Below are positions 16,168-25,252 of a stretch of DNA of 64,000 bases, piece by piece. The DNA lies in the NCBI RefSeq assembly GCF_918741275.1, contig NZ_CAKKNA010000001.1:347446-411445 (forward strand), in the 5' to 3' direction. Position 1 is the stretch's first letter, and each line of letters opens with the position of its first letter. Source of the DNA: Bacillus sp. CECT 9360 (lineage in GTDB: Bacteria > Bacillota > Bacilli > Bacillales > DSM-1321). Below the pieces are notes generated by a model. The model searched no databases, was not told the DNA's origin, and worked only from the letters and a program-made list of their open reading frames with translations. The translations under genes and the position numbers were made by a program.

Positions 16168-16332
16168 ATGCCGGAACGAGATAACATCAGTCCTGAGAGA
16201 CATTCAAACAGCAATGTCGGGATAATCTGGAATGATTCATTCCATTCGTTGACACAGTTGCACAATACAGATGACAGACCAAATGAAACTGCAGGTGATT
16301 CCAACACTAACCTCGGGCGGAAGGGTTCATAG
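16168..16332 (+). CDS. 54-aa hydrophilic microprotein
   Basis: ATG 16168 lies 7 nt after AAGGGGGAG. The product is Asn/Ser/Asp-rich without hydrophobic stretches, suggestive of a small spore-associated protein, though this is a guess. A terminator at 16381 closes the transcript. Confidence 0.55.
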   Translation: MPERDNISPERHSNSNVGIIWNDSFHSLTQLHNTDDRPNETAGDSNTNLGRKGS

Positions 16333-16380
16333 CACATCGTGAAGCTTTAAATAAATTTAATGATTCGAAATAGATGGAAA

Positions 16381-16408
16381 GGCAGCCAGATTTTGGGCTG
16401 CCCTTTTA
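16381..16408 (+). terminator. rho-independent terminator
   Basis: GGCAGCC/GGCTGCC stem with 8-nt loop followed by CTTTT. Confidence 0.75.
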
Positions 16409-16441
16409 AGTATTAAGGGTGTTTAATGCTTTTATTGTTAT

Positions 16442-16717
16442 TCAACCGCTTCTAATCCCATAAAGGATGCATGCTACTCCGATAAGAATCCAGAAAAACT
16501 TACCGAAGGAGATGCTGCCAGCCATTCCGATCATACCTACTGCCGTGGACACTATTAATATAATTGGTCCAATCATCGCAAGAGAACTATTGATGATAAG
16601 CGCTTTTTCAATTTCATTAAAGCGAATCATTAAAAAAGCAGCAAAAATTTCAATACTGCCCGATAAAATTCGCAATAGAGCCATTCCCATGACAGCTTTT
16701 TCAAGTAAGATGAACAT
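16442..16717 (-). CDS. yqhV: YqhV family (DUF2619) membrane protein
   Basis: A 91-aa protein with three hydrophobic segments (about residues 8-30, 42-62 and 68-88), matching YqhV/DUF2619, a small sporulation-era membrane protein usually found near spoIIIA in Bacillus. Here it stands alone. GGGGGG precedes the ATG. Its role is not known. Confidence 0.8.
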   Translation of the reverse strand: MFILLEKAVMGMALLRILSGSIEIFAAFLMIRFNEIEKALIINSSLAMIGPIILIVSTAVGMIGMAGSISFGKFFWILIGVACILYGIRSG

Positions 16718-16970
16718 ATTAGTCCCCCCGGCGCAAGATTCATTAGATTATATTCAGGATAGATATCTTAAAGGACAAAGTTATCGGAGAAATTTTTTAT
16801 AATTTAATTTTCAACTCTATTCCTAAACATCGAAGCCTTGGATTTATACTCATCTCTTTTGCTATACTATTTTTACTAATGATTATTATATTTTTATCCG
16901 CACAACTACTTTTAATTGTATAGACATTCTTGATAACCGAAGCGAAATATCCTCAGGAAGGACAAAGCAT

Positions 16971-19900
16971 TTGAATATAAAGTTAAATCAAAAAATCATT
17001 AAAGATCAGTGCGGTACAGTTTCCTTCAGAAGAGGAGAGGCTTTTTATCGCGCTAACAAAGTAACATTTAAAAATTACACTCCCGATCATTGTGAAGCAA
17101 CGGTTACGGGCACAGAAAATTTTCATGTCACCATTGAAAGGGAGGCAGGCGGGGGCCTTCATTCGACATGCAGTTGCCCTGCTCTTGCTTCCTTTCAAAG
17201 CGATTGCCAACATATCGCGGCCGTTTTACTGTCGATTTACGAACATCAGCGAAAAGGAACAAATCCTCTTGCTGCAAATGAAGTTCAAATTGAACCTTTA
17301 GTAAATCAGGAGCTTACAGTAGGTTTGCTGAATCTTTTCAATGAGCAGCCGATACGATCAAGCGGACAACAGCTGCATTTTGAAAACAGACAAGTCCTTG
17401 ATGCAGAGTTTACCTGTAAACCTGTCACGATAAGTAAGGGACGGCATATGTTCGGAATAGAAGTTAAGATCGGTCCGACTACTGTGCATAATATCCGGGA
17501 TTTTTTAGAGCAAGTAAAAGATGGCAATCGAATTAGGCTTTCCAATTCATTCATATACGACGCAAACCTTCATTGCTTTCACAATGAAGCAGATCCTGTT
17601 ATTCGGCAGCTTATCCAAGTGGTCCAAGATGAAAAAGGGTATGTGGACGCACTGCCGGACAAATCCGACTATCCAATCAGCAATCATCTATTGCCCATTC
17701 CACCATCTTCTTGGGAACAGCTTGTACCTTTGCTTACAAGAGCACCATCGGTAAAGCTTGCATATGATGGGGGAATATTTGATGTTCTTCATTTACATGA
17801 CGGACCGCTTCCTTTACAGTTTGATTTTTCAGAAACTGAGGAAAAAAAGTTTGTCCTGAAGATCAAAGGGTTGAGTGATCTAATTGTAATGGATTCATAT
17901 CGTTCTGTGTTATTTGACGGGAAACTAGCCCAGTTGAAAAGCGAGGACTGCAAACGTCTAGCAGACTTAAAACAGATGCTGGATATTTCAGGGACAAATC
18001 AAATTTCGATTCCTCATGGACAGGTAGGTTTTTTCCTAGAAAAAGTGGTTCCAGGTTTAAAAAAATTAGGCGATCTCCAAATATCGGGAGCAATGACCGG
18101 CCAGTTTGCAAAGACACCATTGATTGCCAAGCTATACTTGGATCGTGTGAAGAATCGGCTGCTTGCCGGGGTGGAGTTCCACTATGAAAATATGGTGATC
18201 AGTCCTTTGGAAAATCGTGAACTCCCATCAGGTTCCATGCTGTTCCGGGATGTGGAGAAGGAAGACTTGATCCTGGAGCTGATGGAGGATAGTTCGTTTG
18301 CCAGGACGGACGGCGGATATGTTTTGCATAATGAAGAATTGGAATATGAGTTTTTATACCATGTCGTTCCGAAACTCCAGAAGCATTTACAAATCTATGC
18401 AACTACGGCAGTAAGAAACAGGATTTTCAGGGAGAATGCCCGCCCGCTGGTCAGGGTCAAGGTAAATAAAGAACGGACCAATTGGCTGGAATTCAAATTT
18501 GAAATGGATGGCATTCCTCAAAATGATATTCGTGAAATCTTATTGGCTTTGGAGGAAAAACGGAAGTATTATCGTATGCGGGACGGATCGTTATTCTCGT
18601 TAGAAACGAGGGAAATCGAAGAAATTAATCGTTTCCTGAAAGCAGTTCCTGTCCAAGATCAGGATCTGGAAAGCGGATTCAACGTTCCAATCGTACGGGG
18701 ACTTCAGCTTTTGGATTCTGTTGATGATAATAACGCATTTAAGTTAGAGGAATCGTTCCGTCAGTTCCTGGAAAACATCCACAATCCTGAAAGACTGGAG
18801 TTCGAGGTGCCGCATAGTTTAGAATCGATATTGCGAGACTATCAAAAACGCGGTTACCACTGGATGAAAACACTCGCAAACTATGGCTTCGGAGGGGTTC
18901 TCGCAGATGATATGGGATTGGGTAAAACGCTGCAGAGCATTGCGTTCATTCTATCAGAGCTTCCTAATATCCGTAGAAAGAAATTACCGGCTCTTATTGT
19001 TTGTCCATCCTCTTTAACATATAACTGGCTTAGTGAAATGATCAGATTCGCTCCGGATATACGAACCGTTGTCATTGATGGCAGTAAACCAGAGAGGGTT
19101 AACATACAGAAGGATGTTTCGGATATGGATGTTGTTATTACCTCCTATCCGCTGTTACGCAAGGATATAGAGTGGTTTGAAAAACAAGTCTTTCATTCTG
19201 TGTTTTTTGATGAGGCTCAAGTCTTTAAAAATCCTGCCACTCAAACAGCACGCGCGGTGAAAAGGATAGAGGCAGATCATCGCTTCGCCCTCACTGGTAC
19301 ACCGGTCGAGAATTCACTTGTGGATCTGTGGTCCATTTTTCACGTTGTTTTTCCTGAGCTATTCCTGGGGTTAGAGGAATATAGTAACCTTTCAAGGAAA
19401 AGAATTGCCCGAAGAATCCGTCCATTTATGCTTCGCAGGGTAAAAGAGGATGTACTTTCAGAGCTGCCTGAAAAAATAGAGTCCATGGAGTCAGTGGAGT
19501 TGCTGCCAGAACAGAAGAAGCTGTACGCCGCCTATTTGGCGAAGCTGCGGCACGATACATTTAAGCATTTGAATAAGGACACATTACGGAAAAATCGTAT
19601 CAAGATCCTTGCTGGCTTGACTCGTTTGCGGCAGATCTGTTGTCATCCAGCCTTGTTTGTGGATGGGTATAAAGGAAGCTCAGCAAAATTTGAACAGCTG
19701 ATGCAGATAATAGAGGAAGCAAAGATTTCAGGAAGAAGAGTGTTGATTTTCTCACAATTCACGAAAATGCTACAGCTCATAGGCAAAGATTTAGCGATTC
19801 AAGGACTGCCATTTTTCTACCTGGATGGACAAACTCCATCAGAGAAACGATTGGAAATCTGCAATCGATTTAATGCAGGTGAACGGGATTTATTCCTCAT

Positions 19901-20192
19901 TTCCTTAAAAGCCGGAGGTACTGGACTCAATCTGACGGGTGCTGATACCGTCATCCTATATGACACCTGGTGGAACCCTGCAGTCGAGGAGCAAGCAGCC
20001 GACCGTGTTCACCGTATCGGCCAGACGAATGCTGTACAAGTCATTAAACTTGTTGCCCGTGGCACCATTGAAGAAAAAATAAATGAATTACAAGAGAAAA
20101 AGCGGCATCTGATTGAGGAAATCATCGATCCTGGAGAGAAGGCTTCTTCTAGCTTAACCGAAGATGATATTCGGGAAATATTGATGATATAG
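16971..20192 (+). CDS. ywqA: SNF2-family DEAD/DEAH-box helicase with SWIM zinc finger
   Basis: A 1073-aa ATP-dependent DNA translocase. A SWIM zinc finger opens it (C67-x-C69 ... C79-x-H81). A long bacterial SNF2-associated region covers ~110-600. The ATPase core follows: GLGKT with K652, DEAQ at 747-750, TGTPVENSLVDLW, then the second RecA-like half with SLKAGGTGLNLTGADTVI and DRVHRIGQ. All seven motifs are readable. The start is TTG 16971, with AGGAAGG 8-9 nt upstream. YwqA-type proteins are thought to act in DNA repair or remodelling; the target is unknown. Confidence 0.9.
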   Translation: MNIKLNQKIIKDQCGTVSFRRGEAFYRANKVTFKNYTPDHCEATVTGTENFHVTIEREAGGGLHSTCSCPALASFQSDCQHIAAVLLSIYEHQRKGTNPLAANEVQIEPLVNQELTVGLLNLFNEQPIRSSGQQLHFENRQVLDAEFTCKPVTISKGRHMFGIEVKIGPTTVHNIRDFLEQVKDGNRIRLSNSFIYDANLHCFHNEADPVIRQLIQVVQDEKGYVDALPDKSDYPISNHLLPIPPSSWEQLVPLLTRAPSVKLAYDGGIFDVLHLHDGPLPLQFDFSETEEKKFVLKIKGLSDLIVMDSYRSVLFDGKLAQLKSEDCKRLADLKQMLDISGTNQISIPHGQVGFFLEKVVPGLKKLGDLQISGAMTGQFAKTPLIAKLYLDRVKNRLLAGVEFHYENMVISPLENRELPSGSMLFRDVEKEDLILELMEDSSFARTDGGYVLHNEELEYEFLYHVVPKLQKHLQIYATTAVRNRIFRENARPLVRVKVNKERTNWLEFKFEMDGIPQNDIREILLALEEKRKYYRMRDGSLFSLETREIEEINRFLKAVPVQDQDLESGFNVPIVRGLQLLDSVDDNNAFKLEESFRQFLENIHNPERLEFEVPHSLESILRDYQKRGYHWMKTLANYGFGGVLADDMGLGKTLQSIAFILSELPNIRRKKLPALIVCPSSLTYNWLSEMIRFAPDIRTVVIDGSKPERVNIQKDVSDMDVVITSYPLLRKDIEWFEKQVFHSVFFDEAQVFKNPATQTARAVKRIEADHRFALTGTPVENSLVDLWSIFHVVFPELFLGLEEYSNLSRKRIARRIRPFMLRRVKEDVLSELPEKIESMESVELLPEQKKLYAAYLAKLRHDTFKHLNKDTLRKNRIKILAGLTRLRQICCHPALFVDGYKGSSAKFEQLMQIIEEAKISGRRVLIFSQFTKMLQLIGKDLAIQGLPFFYLDGQTPSEKRLEICNRFNAGERDLFLISLKAGGTGLNLTGADTVILYDTWWNPAVEEQAADRVHRIGQTNAVQVIKLVARGTIEEKINELQEKKRHLIEEIIDPGEKASSSLTEDDIREILMI

Positions 20193-20310
20193 CAAGGCTT
20201 TAGGAACATTTTAAACTTCCCAATAAAGTCAATGGTTTATTGAATTCCTTCAAAACAGTATGTTGTTTGAATTAATCGTCAAAATTTTTCGGAAAAAAAT
20301 GGAATAAGTA

Positions 20311-20552
20311 TTGATATTTATCTGTATAATAGGTTAATATGAGAGCATCAATTAGCGGAAGGGTGACCAAAAGGCGATGATTTATTAATCCTATTTCTTA
20401 GAAAACATTCGTATAAGTACGATAATTTTTCTGGATAGGATTATATGGCCTTTTGGATAAACGAAAAGAAGTGTGATGGTACCTCAGGTGCGCCCTGTCT
20501 TTTTGTCATTACCAAGCCTCCTGTCCAGAAAAAGGGATAAGGAGGCTTTTTT
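20311..20552 (+). promoter_or_regulatory. promoter and structured attenuator leader of the MFS exporter gene
   Basis: TTGATA (20311) and TAATAT (20335) with 18-nt spacing suggest a sigma-A promoter. The leader then folds: CCAAAAGGC/GCCTTTTGG (20367 with 20448), TAATCCTA/TAGGATTA (20386 with 20436) and an inner TCGTA-TAAG-TACGA hairpin stack into one long arm that covers the start of a 31-codon leader ORF. A second hairpin, AAGCCTCCT/AGGAGGCTT (20514 with 20540), is followed by six T and contains the GGAGG ribosome site of the exporter. Both transcription and translation of the exporter would be blocked until the second hairpin is opened. This is the architecture of antibiotic-induced attenuators. 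The inducer is unknown. Confidence 0.7.
20445..20540 (+). CDS. putative 31-aa leader peptide
   Basis: ATG 20445 with GGATAGGA just upstream. The ORF runs to TAA 20538-20540, one base from the GGAGG ribosome site of the exporter. Ribosomes translating it pass through the 5' arm of the terminator-like hairpin, so stalling near the end would free or hide the exporter's ribosome site. The peptide contains two Cys and a Pro-Pro pair near the end (TKPPVQKKG), a plausible stall context. Coding is inferred from position only. Confidence 0.4.
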   Translation: MAFWINEKKCDGTSGAPCLFVITKPPVQKKG

Positions 20553-21806
20553 ATGACTGAAAATAGCAGTTCAAAATCGAATGTATCAATGGGAGCGCTG
20601 TTCCGAAATCGTGTCATTCGGACCATCCTGCTCTCGGTGTTTTTCCTCCAGATCGGCATATGGGTGAGGAACTATTCCATACTTTTGTATGTGATTGAAC
20701 AGACCAACGCGGATCCGGTAGCTGTTTCATTAATTTCTGTTGCAGAATTTGCACCTATTTTCTTGTTTTCTTTTATCGGAGGAACCTTTGCTGATCGTTG
20801 GCGACCAAAGCGGACGATGATTTGGTGCGATCTCTTAAGTGCAGTTTCCATTTTTGTTGTGCTTATGTCTCTCATGTTTGGAAGCTGGAAGGTCATTTTC
20901 TTTGCAACACTGGTTTCTTCGATTCTTTCTCAGTTCTCACAGCCGTCCGGCATGAAGCTGTTTAAACTCCATGTTTCTGAAGAACTGGTTCAGCTTGGGA
21001 TGTCCATGTATCAAACGATGTTCGCACTTTTCATGATATTAGGACCGATCATCGGAACCTTTGTGTTTCAGCATTTTGGAATCAATGCAGCGATTGGAAT
21101 AATGGGGATCGCATTCTTATTTTCTGCGGCGGTGTTGTTGTTGCTTCCGCCAGACCGTGAGACATCCCGAAATACAGTGAAAACTACCCTCGTTCAGGAA
21201 ATGAAGGATGGTTTTCGTTATGTGTGGAATAGCAGGTCATTGTCTCTGCTAGGAGGTTGTTTTACAGCAGCCGGCCTTGCCATCGGCCTCACGCAGCCGC
21301 TTGGCGTTTTTATAATAACGGAAAGGCTGGGATTACCGAAAGAGAACCTTCAATGGCTGATGGCCGCCTTTGGAATCGGGATGATTCTCGGTGGAGGGCT
21401 TACGATGGCGTTGGCGAAAAAAGCACTTCCGCAGGTGCTGCTCGCACTCGGGTTTGGAGCCAGTGTGATAGGCTTTCTGGGGATGGGACTTTCAAGCGTG
21501 TTCTGGGTGACGCTAGCGGCTCAATTTTTCTCTGGACTTTTCATGCCATGCATTCATATCGGAATCAATACGATGATTTTGCAAAGTACTGAGGAAGCAT
21601 TTATAGGCAGGGTAAACGGTATTCTAAATCCGCTCTTTATGGGAGCGATGGTGATTACGATGACCATAACCGGCTGGATGAAGGAAACATTTTCGCTTGT
21701 GGCGATCTATGAGACTGCTGCTTTTCTCATGTTGATTAGTATACTAACATTGGTGCCTTTAATAAGAAAAGGAAAGGTGAAGCAGGTGGTAAGAGAGGAA
21801 ATGTAG
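20553..21806 (+). CDS. MFS drug exporter (MefA-like)
   Basis: 417 aa, about twelve hydrophobic segments, with the MFS signature GGTFADRWRPKR between helices 2 and 3 (residues ~76-87). The overall layout is that of macrolide-efflux-type MFS proteins. Its ribosome site is embedded in the terminator-like hairpin described above, which supports inducible expression and a role in resistance to a translation inhibitor. This second point is inference. A strong terminator follows. Confidence 0.8.
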   Translation: MTENSSSKSNVSMGALFRNRVIRTILLSVFFLQIGIWVRNYSILLYVIEQTNADPVAVSLISVAEFAPIFLFSFIGGTFADRWRPKRTMIWCDLLSAVSIFVVLMSLMFGSWKVIFFATLVSSILSQFSQPSGMKLFKLHVSEELVQLGMSMYQTMFALFMILGPIIGTFVFQHFGINAAIGIMGIAFLFSAAVLLLLPPDRETSRNTVKTTLVQEMKDGFRYVWNSRSLSLLGGCFTAAGLAIGLTQPLGVFIITERLGLPKENLQWLMAAFGIGMILGGGLTMALAKKALPQVLLALGFGASVIGFLGMGLSSVFWVTLAAQFFSGLFMPCIHIGINTMILQSTEEAFIGRVNGILNPLFMGAMVITMTITGWMKETFSLVAIYETAAFLMLISILTLVPLIRKGKVKQVVREEM

Positions 21807-21811
21807 AATCA

Positions 21812-21845
21812 GAACACGCCTGGATATTACCAGGCGTGTTCTTAT
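21812..21845 (+). terminator. rho-independent terminator
   Basis: Perfect 12-bp stem GAACACGCCTGG/CCAGGCGTGTTC, 6-nt loop, then TT-rich tail. Confidence 0.85.
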
Positions 21846-21961
21846 GTCCATATTTAACTAACGCGACAGGTTGTATGGAGACTTTAATGAGATAGTATAT
21901 CAACTGAAACAAAGTTGAGATGTCATTTGTTTGTCTAATTGTATGCTGATCAAAGCAATAG

Positions 21962-21993
21962 AAAAAAAGCCAGGAATTAAATCTCCTGGCTTT
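21962..21993 (-). terminator. terminator of the secreted-protein gene
   Basis: AAAGCCAGGA/TCCTGGCTTT stem, followed on the minus strand by a T run. Confidence 0.8.
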
Positions 21994-22015
21994 CAAAATG
22001 GTACTAATTTTACAT

Positions 22016-22549
22016 CTACTGATTAGCTGGTTGAAGGTTTTTTAAATCTGCTTTAACCGTGAAGTCATTACTTGAAGCAACTAATTGAATGTTAGAGAGA
22101 GTACCGGTTAACTTGCTGAATTGATCTTGTCCTTGTAGCAGTTGGTTAACATCAGCTTGATTGTTTACGAGAATAGTCTTGCCAAAATGTTTTTGACCAT
22201 ATCGTTTAAAGGAGAATTGGCCCGATTCGGGATCATAGGATCCTTTCACATTCAACTCACCTGAAAATGAAACAGTTGTTGAATCATCACCTTTTTCTAC
22301 AGATTCGACTGTTAATGAGCCCAGTTTATCACCTTGTTCCAGCCGATTGATAAAGCTGTTCTTGTTGTTCCAATGGTTATAACGTTGATTGTCACTGTAG
22401 TCATGTTTCCTAGATTTGTGTTCAGAGTGGTGTTTACCCTCATCCTTAGGAGAGTCCCAATGAGCACCTGCCAAGGTAGGTACAGAGGATCCAATCAAAG
22501 TTGCCATGGCGATTCCTGCAGTAAACTTCTTAAGCTTCGTTGCTTTCAT
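22016..22549 (-). CDS. secreted hypothetical protein
   Basis: About 177 aa. ATG 22549 is chosen because AAGGAG lies 10 nt upstream; an in-frame GTG at 22558 is too close. The N-terminus is a signal peptide (KATKLKKF, hydrophobic core, TLAGA cleavage region). A His/Lys/Asp-rich low-complexity stretch follows (residues ~30-60) and then a compact beta-rich domain. His-rich segments suggest metal binding, but no family was recognised. A single-gene transcript ending at the hairpin above. Confidence 0.7.
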   Translation of the reverse strand: MKATKLKKFTAGIAMATLIGSSVPTLAGAHWDSPKDEGKHHSEHKSRKHDYSDNQRYNHWNNKNSFINRLEQGDKLGSLTVESVEKGDDSTTVSFSGELNVKGSYDPESGQFSFKRYGQKHFGKTILVNNQADVNQLLQGQDQFSKLTGTLSNIQLVASSNDFTVKADLKNLQPANQ

Positions 22550-22760
22550 TTTCAGCACTCCTTGTTGTCAGATTTGTGCCAAAATACGACACATAATGCA
22601 AGTACCCGGTAGGCATGAGAAAAAACGGATTATAAGAGATTGTTAAGAAAATAATCTGTTTGTTAATCTTGTAAATTACGAAATTTAAGAACTCATGATA
22701 TTAAGATACAAAGGACTAATTTATTAAAATAATAGTGCACGAATTAAGGAGTTGTTTTGT

Positions 22761-23492
22761 ATGGAATTTAGAGGAGCGAGAGCTTACGACCAAACAGATT
22801 TTTTATCTAATTACTTGAAGAGAAGGCGCAGACAAGATAGTCCCAACAATGCTATTGAAGGGCCGATTATTTATGAATTAATCGGTGATTTTCACGATAA
22901 AAACATTTTAGACTTAGGTTGCGGCGATGCATCATTTGGGAAAGAAATACTAAATCAAGGTGCCAGGCACTACACCGGGGTTGAAGGCTCTAAACAAATG
23001 GCAGTCAATGCAGAAACTAATCTATTCGGAAAGAATGGGACGATACATAACGATACAATGGAGTCGTATACTTACCCAACGAACGAATATGAAATTGTAA
23101 CCTCCCGTTTTGCTAAACATTATGTCTCAGATATCGATCAACTGTTTCTCAACGTGTATAAATCATTAAAAGAAAATGGCAACTTTATCTTCAGTGTCCA
23201 GCATCCACTTACGACGTCTTCTTTTGCGAGTAAGCAAACAGGGGATAGGAGAGGGAACTGGATAGTGGATGATTATTTTCTTGAAGGGGAACGAAAGGAA
23301 CCCTGGATTGATAAAGTAGTAGTGAAGTACCATCGAACCATTGAACAATACTTCACAGCACTGACAAAGGCAGGTTTTTCAATCTTAGCTTTGAGAGAAG
23401 GCACGCCAAAGCGTGAGCATTTTAGCAGGGAGGAAGAATTTTTAAGACGGCAGAGAATTCCAGTAGTATTGGTTTTTTCTTGTATGAAATAA
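22761..23492 (+). CDS. class I SAM-dependent methyltransferase
   Basis: 243 aa with motif I ILDLGCGDASFGKEIL (around residue 52) and an acidic motif II in YTGVEGSKQM; NGNFIFSVQHP fits motif IV/V. It should transfer a methyl group from S-adenosylmethionine to an unknown small molecule. ATG 22761 has AAGGAG 9 nt upstream; the open frame back to 22752 is leader. Confidence 0.85.
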   Translation: MEFRGARAYDQTDFLSNYLKRRRRQDSPNNAIEGPIIYELIGDFHDKNILDLGCGDASFGKEILNQGARHYTGVEGSKQMAVNAETNLFGKNGTIHNDTMESYTYPTNEYEIVTSRFAKHYVSDIDQLFLNVYKSLKENGNFIFSVQHPLTTSSFASKQTGDRRGNWIVDDYFLEGERKEPWIDKVVVKYHRTIEQYFTALTKAGFSILALREGTPKREHFSREEEFLRRQRIPVVLVFSCMK

Positions 23493-23577
23493 ATTTAGCG
23501 ATTAAAACTTAATTTTACGGGAACTTTCTTTATCGAGCATCTGGCAATTGGTATTTGATGAAACAGTCCTTATAAAA

Positions 23578-23602
23578 TAAAAACGCCAAAAAGATGGCGT
23601 TC
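23578..23602 (-). terminator. terminator
   Basis: AACGCCA/TGGCGTT stem, T run on the minus strand, serving the N/Q-rich gene. Confidence 0.75.
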
Positions 23603-23609
23603 TGTAGAT

Positions 23610-23795
23610 TTATCTGTTTTGATTATTGCTGCCTTGGTTATTCTTTTGGTTATTTTTTTGATTATTGTTTTGATTGTCGCCTGTCAAAGCGTCCATCACG
23701 TTTTCCAACCCTTGACCAATAGAACCCATTATGCCATTTTGTTGGTTATTATTTTGTCCATTATTGTTAGGTTTATCTTGATTTTGATTAGCCAT
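23610..23795 (-). CDS. 61-aa Asn/Gln-rich protein
   Basis: ATG 23795 with GGGAGGTGA 6 nt upstream. Asn and Gln dominate, except for a short hydrophobic helix (GIMGSIGQGLENVMDALTG). The C-terminus repeats NNQK units. Composition and size fit minor spore-coat-like proteins in Bacillus, but no family is assigned. Confidence 0.65.
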   Translation of the reverse strand: MANQNQDKPNNNGQNNNQQNGIMGSIGQGLENVMDALTGDNQNNNQKNNQKNNQGSNNQNR

Positions 23796-23984
23796 ATTAA
23801 TCACCTCCCAAGCTTTATCATGTACAAAGCACAAGAGATTTATTACATGAATGAGTTTCGCATTAAAGGATCATGCTGTTTCTTGTTGAACTACCGGGGG
23901 TAGTTAGGCAAATGTCTAATCCCAGGACAATTGAGGAACATAGGATAAACAGAATATAATTAATACTAAGAAAGGGAGTTAAAA

Positions 23985-24290
23985 ATGAATCCTTATCATT
24001 ATCACATGTCTTATCATCAACCTCAATATTCCAGTCAGTTTCCGCAATATCCTGAGTCTGAGATTTGGGCAGAGCAACTAACCAAACAACCTTTATATCC
24101 TTATTTGAAATCACAAGTGTTAAATATTATTGCCCCTTTTGTTAACTATGGCTTGGAAGAGGCAGAAAATACTTCATATGCGCATGCCTTGCAGGAAGTT
24201 GCTGCGATGACCTATTTAATAGGCAAAGGGATGGACCCGCAGACCGCCTATTTAATCGTGGAATCATGGGAAATTAATGAAAAGTTTTAA
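23985..24290 (+). CDS. hypothetical small protein
   Basis: 101 aa. The first ~35 residues are Tyr/His/Gln/Pro-rich (coat-protein-like), followed by a predicted helical domain. AAAGGGAG precedes the ATG. No known family. A spore-coat association is suggested only by composition and by its N/Q-rich neighbour. Confidence 0.6.
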   Translation: MNPYHYHMSYHQPQYSSQFPQYPESEIWAEQLTKQPLYPYLKSQVLNIIAPFVNYGLEEAENTSYAHALQEVAAMTYLIGKGMDPQTAYLIVESWEINEKF

Positions 24291-24544
24291 ACTGAATGGT
24301 CCTAACCTTTGTGAAAAAACTTGTTATAAGCATTATCACAGGTGTCCGCTGTGGATTTGGAAAAACAGCTATGTAGAGTCCTAAGAGGCTGATTTACCAG
24401 GCAGGAGATCAAACTGGTGTGACCTCCTAAACTAAAGCAGGCCAGCGGATTAAAGTTACGTTTATGACACTAGAATTTTAAAATGGAAACTTTTTCAAGA
24501 CTAGGTCAAAATATAGGAGTGAAATTTTAAAAGGAGAGAAATTC

Positions 24545-24761
24545 ATGACACAAAATCAGCAAAACATTGATGTATATCAATTAAACTAAGCTAAAGCAAA
24601 TGTTACTCTTACACAGAATTCACTAAATCTAAAAAAAGCTTCTTCAGACCCAATTCTGGCTCAAGAAAAAAGCAATCAAACAAGCTGGAACTGAAATAGC
24701 ACAAGCGCAAACAATTGTTAGTCAAGTGCAAAGCTCGGCTCAAAACCAAAAATCACAATAG
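24545..24761 (+). pseudogene. decayed small Gln-rich gene
   Basis: AAAAGGAG then ATG 24545 begins a frame interrupted by TAA after 14 codons. The frame continues sensibly for 30 codons (AKANVTLTQNSLNLKKASSD), then shifts by one base near 24670 in an A run and reads IKQAGTEIAQAQTIVSQVQ to TAG 24759-24761. The restored protein would be about 70 aa, Gln/Ala-rich and helical. A strong terminator remains downstream. Confidence 0.55.
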
Positions 24762-24769
24762 AGAAGCAC

Positions 24770-24815
24770 AAAATTCCCCCTACATTTATATATGTGTTGA
24801 AGGGGGAATTTTGTA
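24770..24815 (+). terminator. long hairpin terminator
   Basis: AAAATTCCCCC/GGGGGAATTTT stem, itself enclosing a smaller ACA...TGT pairing. Confidence 0.8.
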
Positions 24816-24935
24816 TATTTTTTATTCACATCTAGTCATTTACAATTTGCATTATTTGGAGCCCCTTTTTTGGAGGCGGTATTTGGAGTCTTATGCTAGG
24901 TTATTGGCTGGTGCAATTTTACATTCGTTATAAAA

Positions 24936-24970
24936 CGACCAATTTTTAAGAAAACTGGTCGCTTTTTTTG
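24936..24970 (+). terminator. hairpin with T run
   Basis: CGACCA/TGGTCG with inner TTTT/AAAA pairing, followed by seven T. No complete gene lies just upstream. Confidence 0.65.
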
Positions 24971-25048
24971 TATGGATATTTCTTTCCTATGGCATAAAAT
25001 CTTCCTTGTTTAAAAAAAGGATAAGAATTAAAAGAATTATTATTATAC

Positions 25049-25252
25049 TTAGTTATTTGAACTTTGTTGAGTGTTTTGCGTATTTTGCTGTTGTTGCATC
25101 TGTTGACCTTTGCCACCCATTCCTGTTGCTAATGGTAAAAATTGTTGAAGGGTTTGTCCCATGCCTTGACCTCTGGTCATACTATAAAACGCAGCCGCAC
25201 CGATACCGGCAGATGCTAGTAATGGAAACCATATTTGCTGTTGTTGTTGCAA
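25049..25252 (-). CDS. 67-aa Gln-rich protein with one membrane segment
   Basis: Start TTG 25252 with AAGGTGGTGAG upstream. A short Gln run, a hydrophobic segment IWFPLLASAGIGAAAFYSM, then a Gly/Gln-rich tail. It resembles small Bacillus membrane proteins of the YrzQ/DUF3918 kind, without certainty. Confidence 0.55.
   Translation of the reverse strand: MQQQQQIWFPLLASAGIGAAAFYSMTRGQGMGQTLQQFLPLATGMGGKGQQMQQQQNTQNTQQSSNN

Noticed and set aside
20441..20552. TGGTACC in the exporter leader, considered as a T-box
   Set aside because: The full T-box sequence (AGGGTGGNACCGCG) and specifier stem are absent, and the downstream gene is an exporter.
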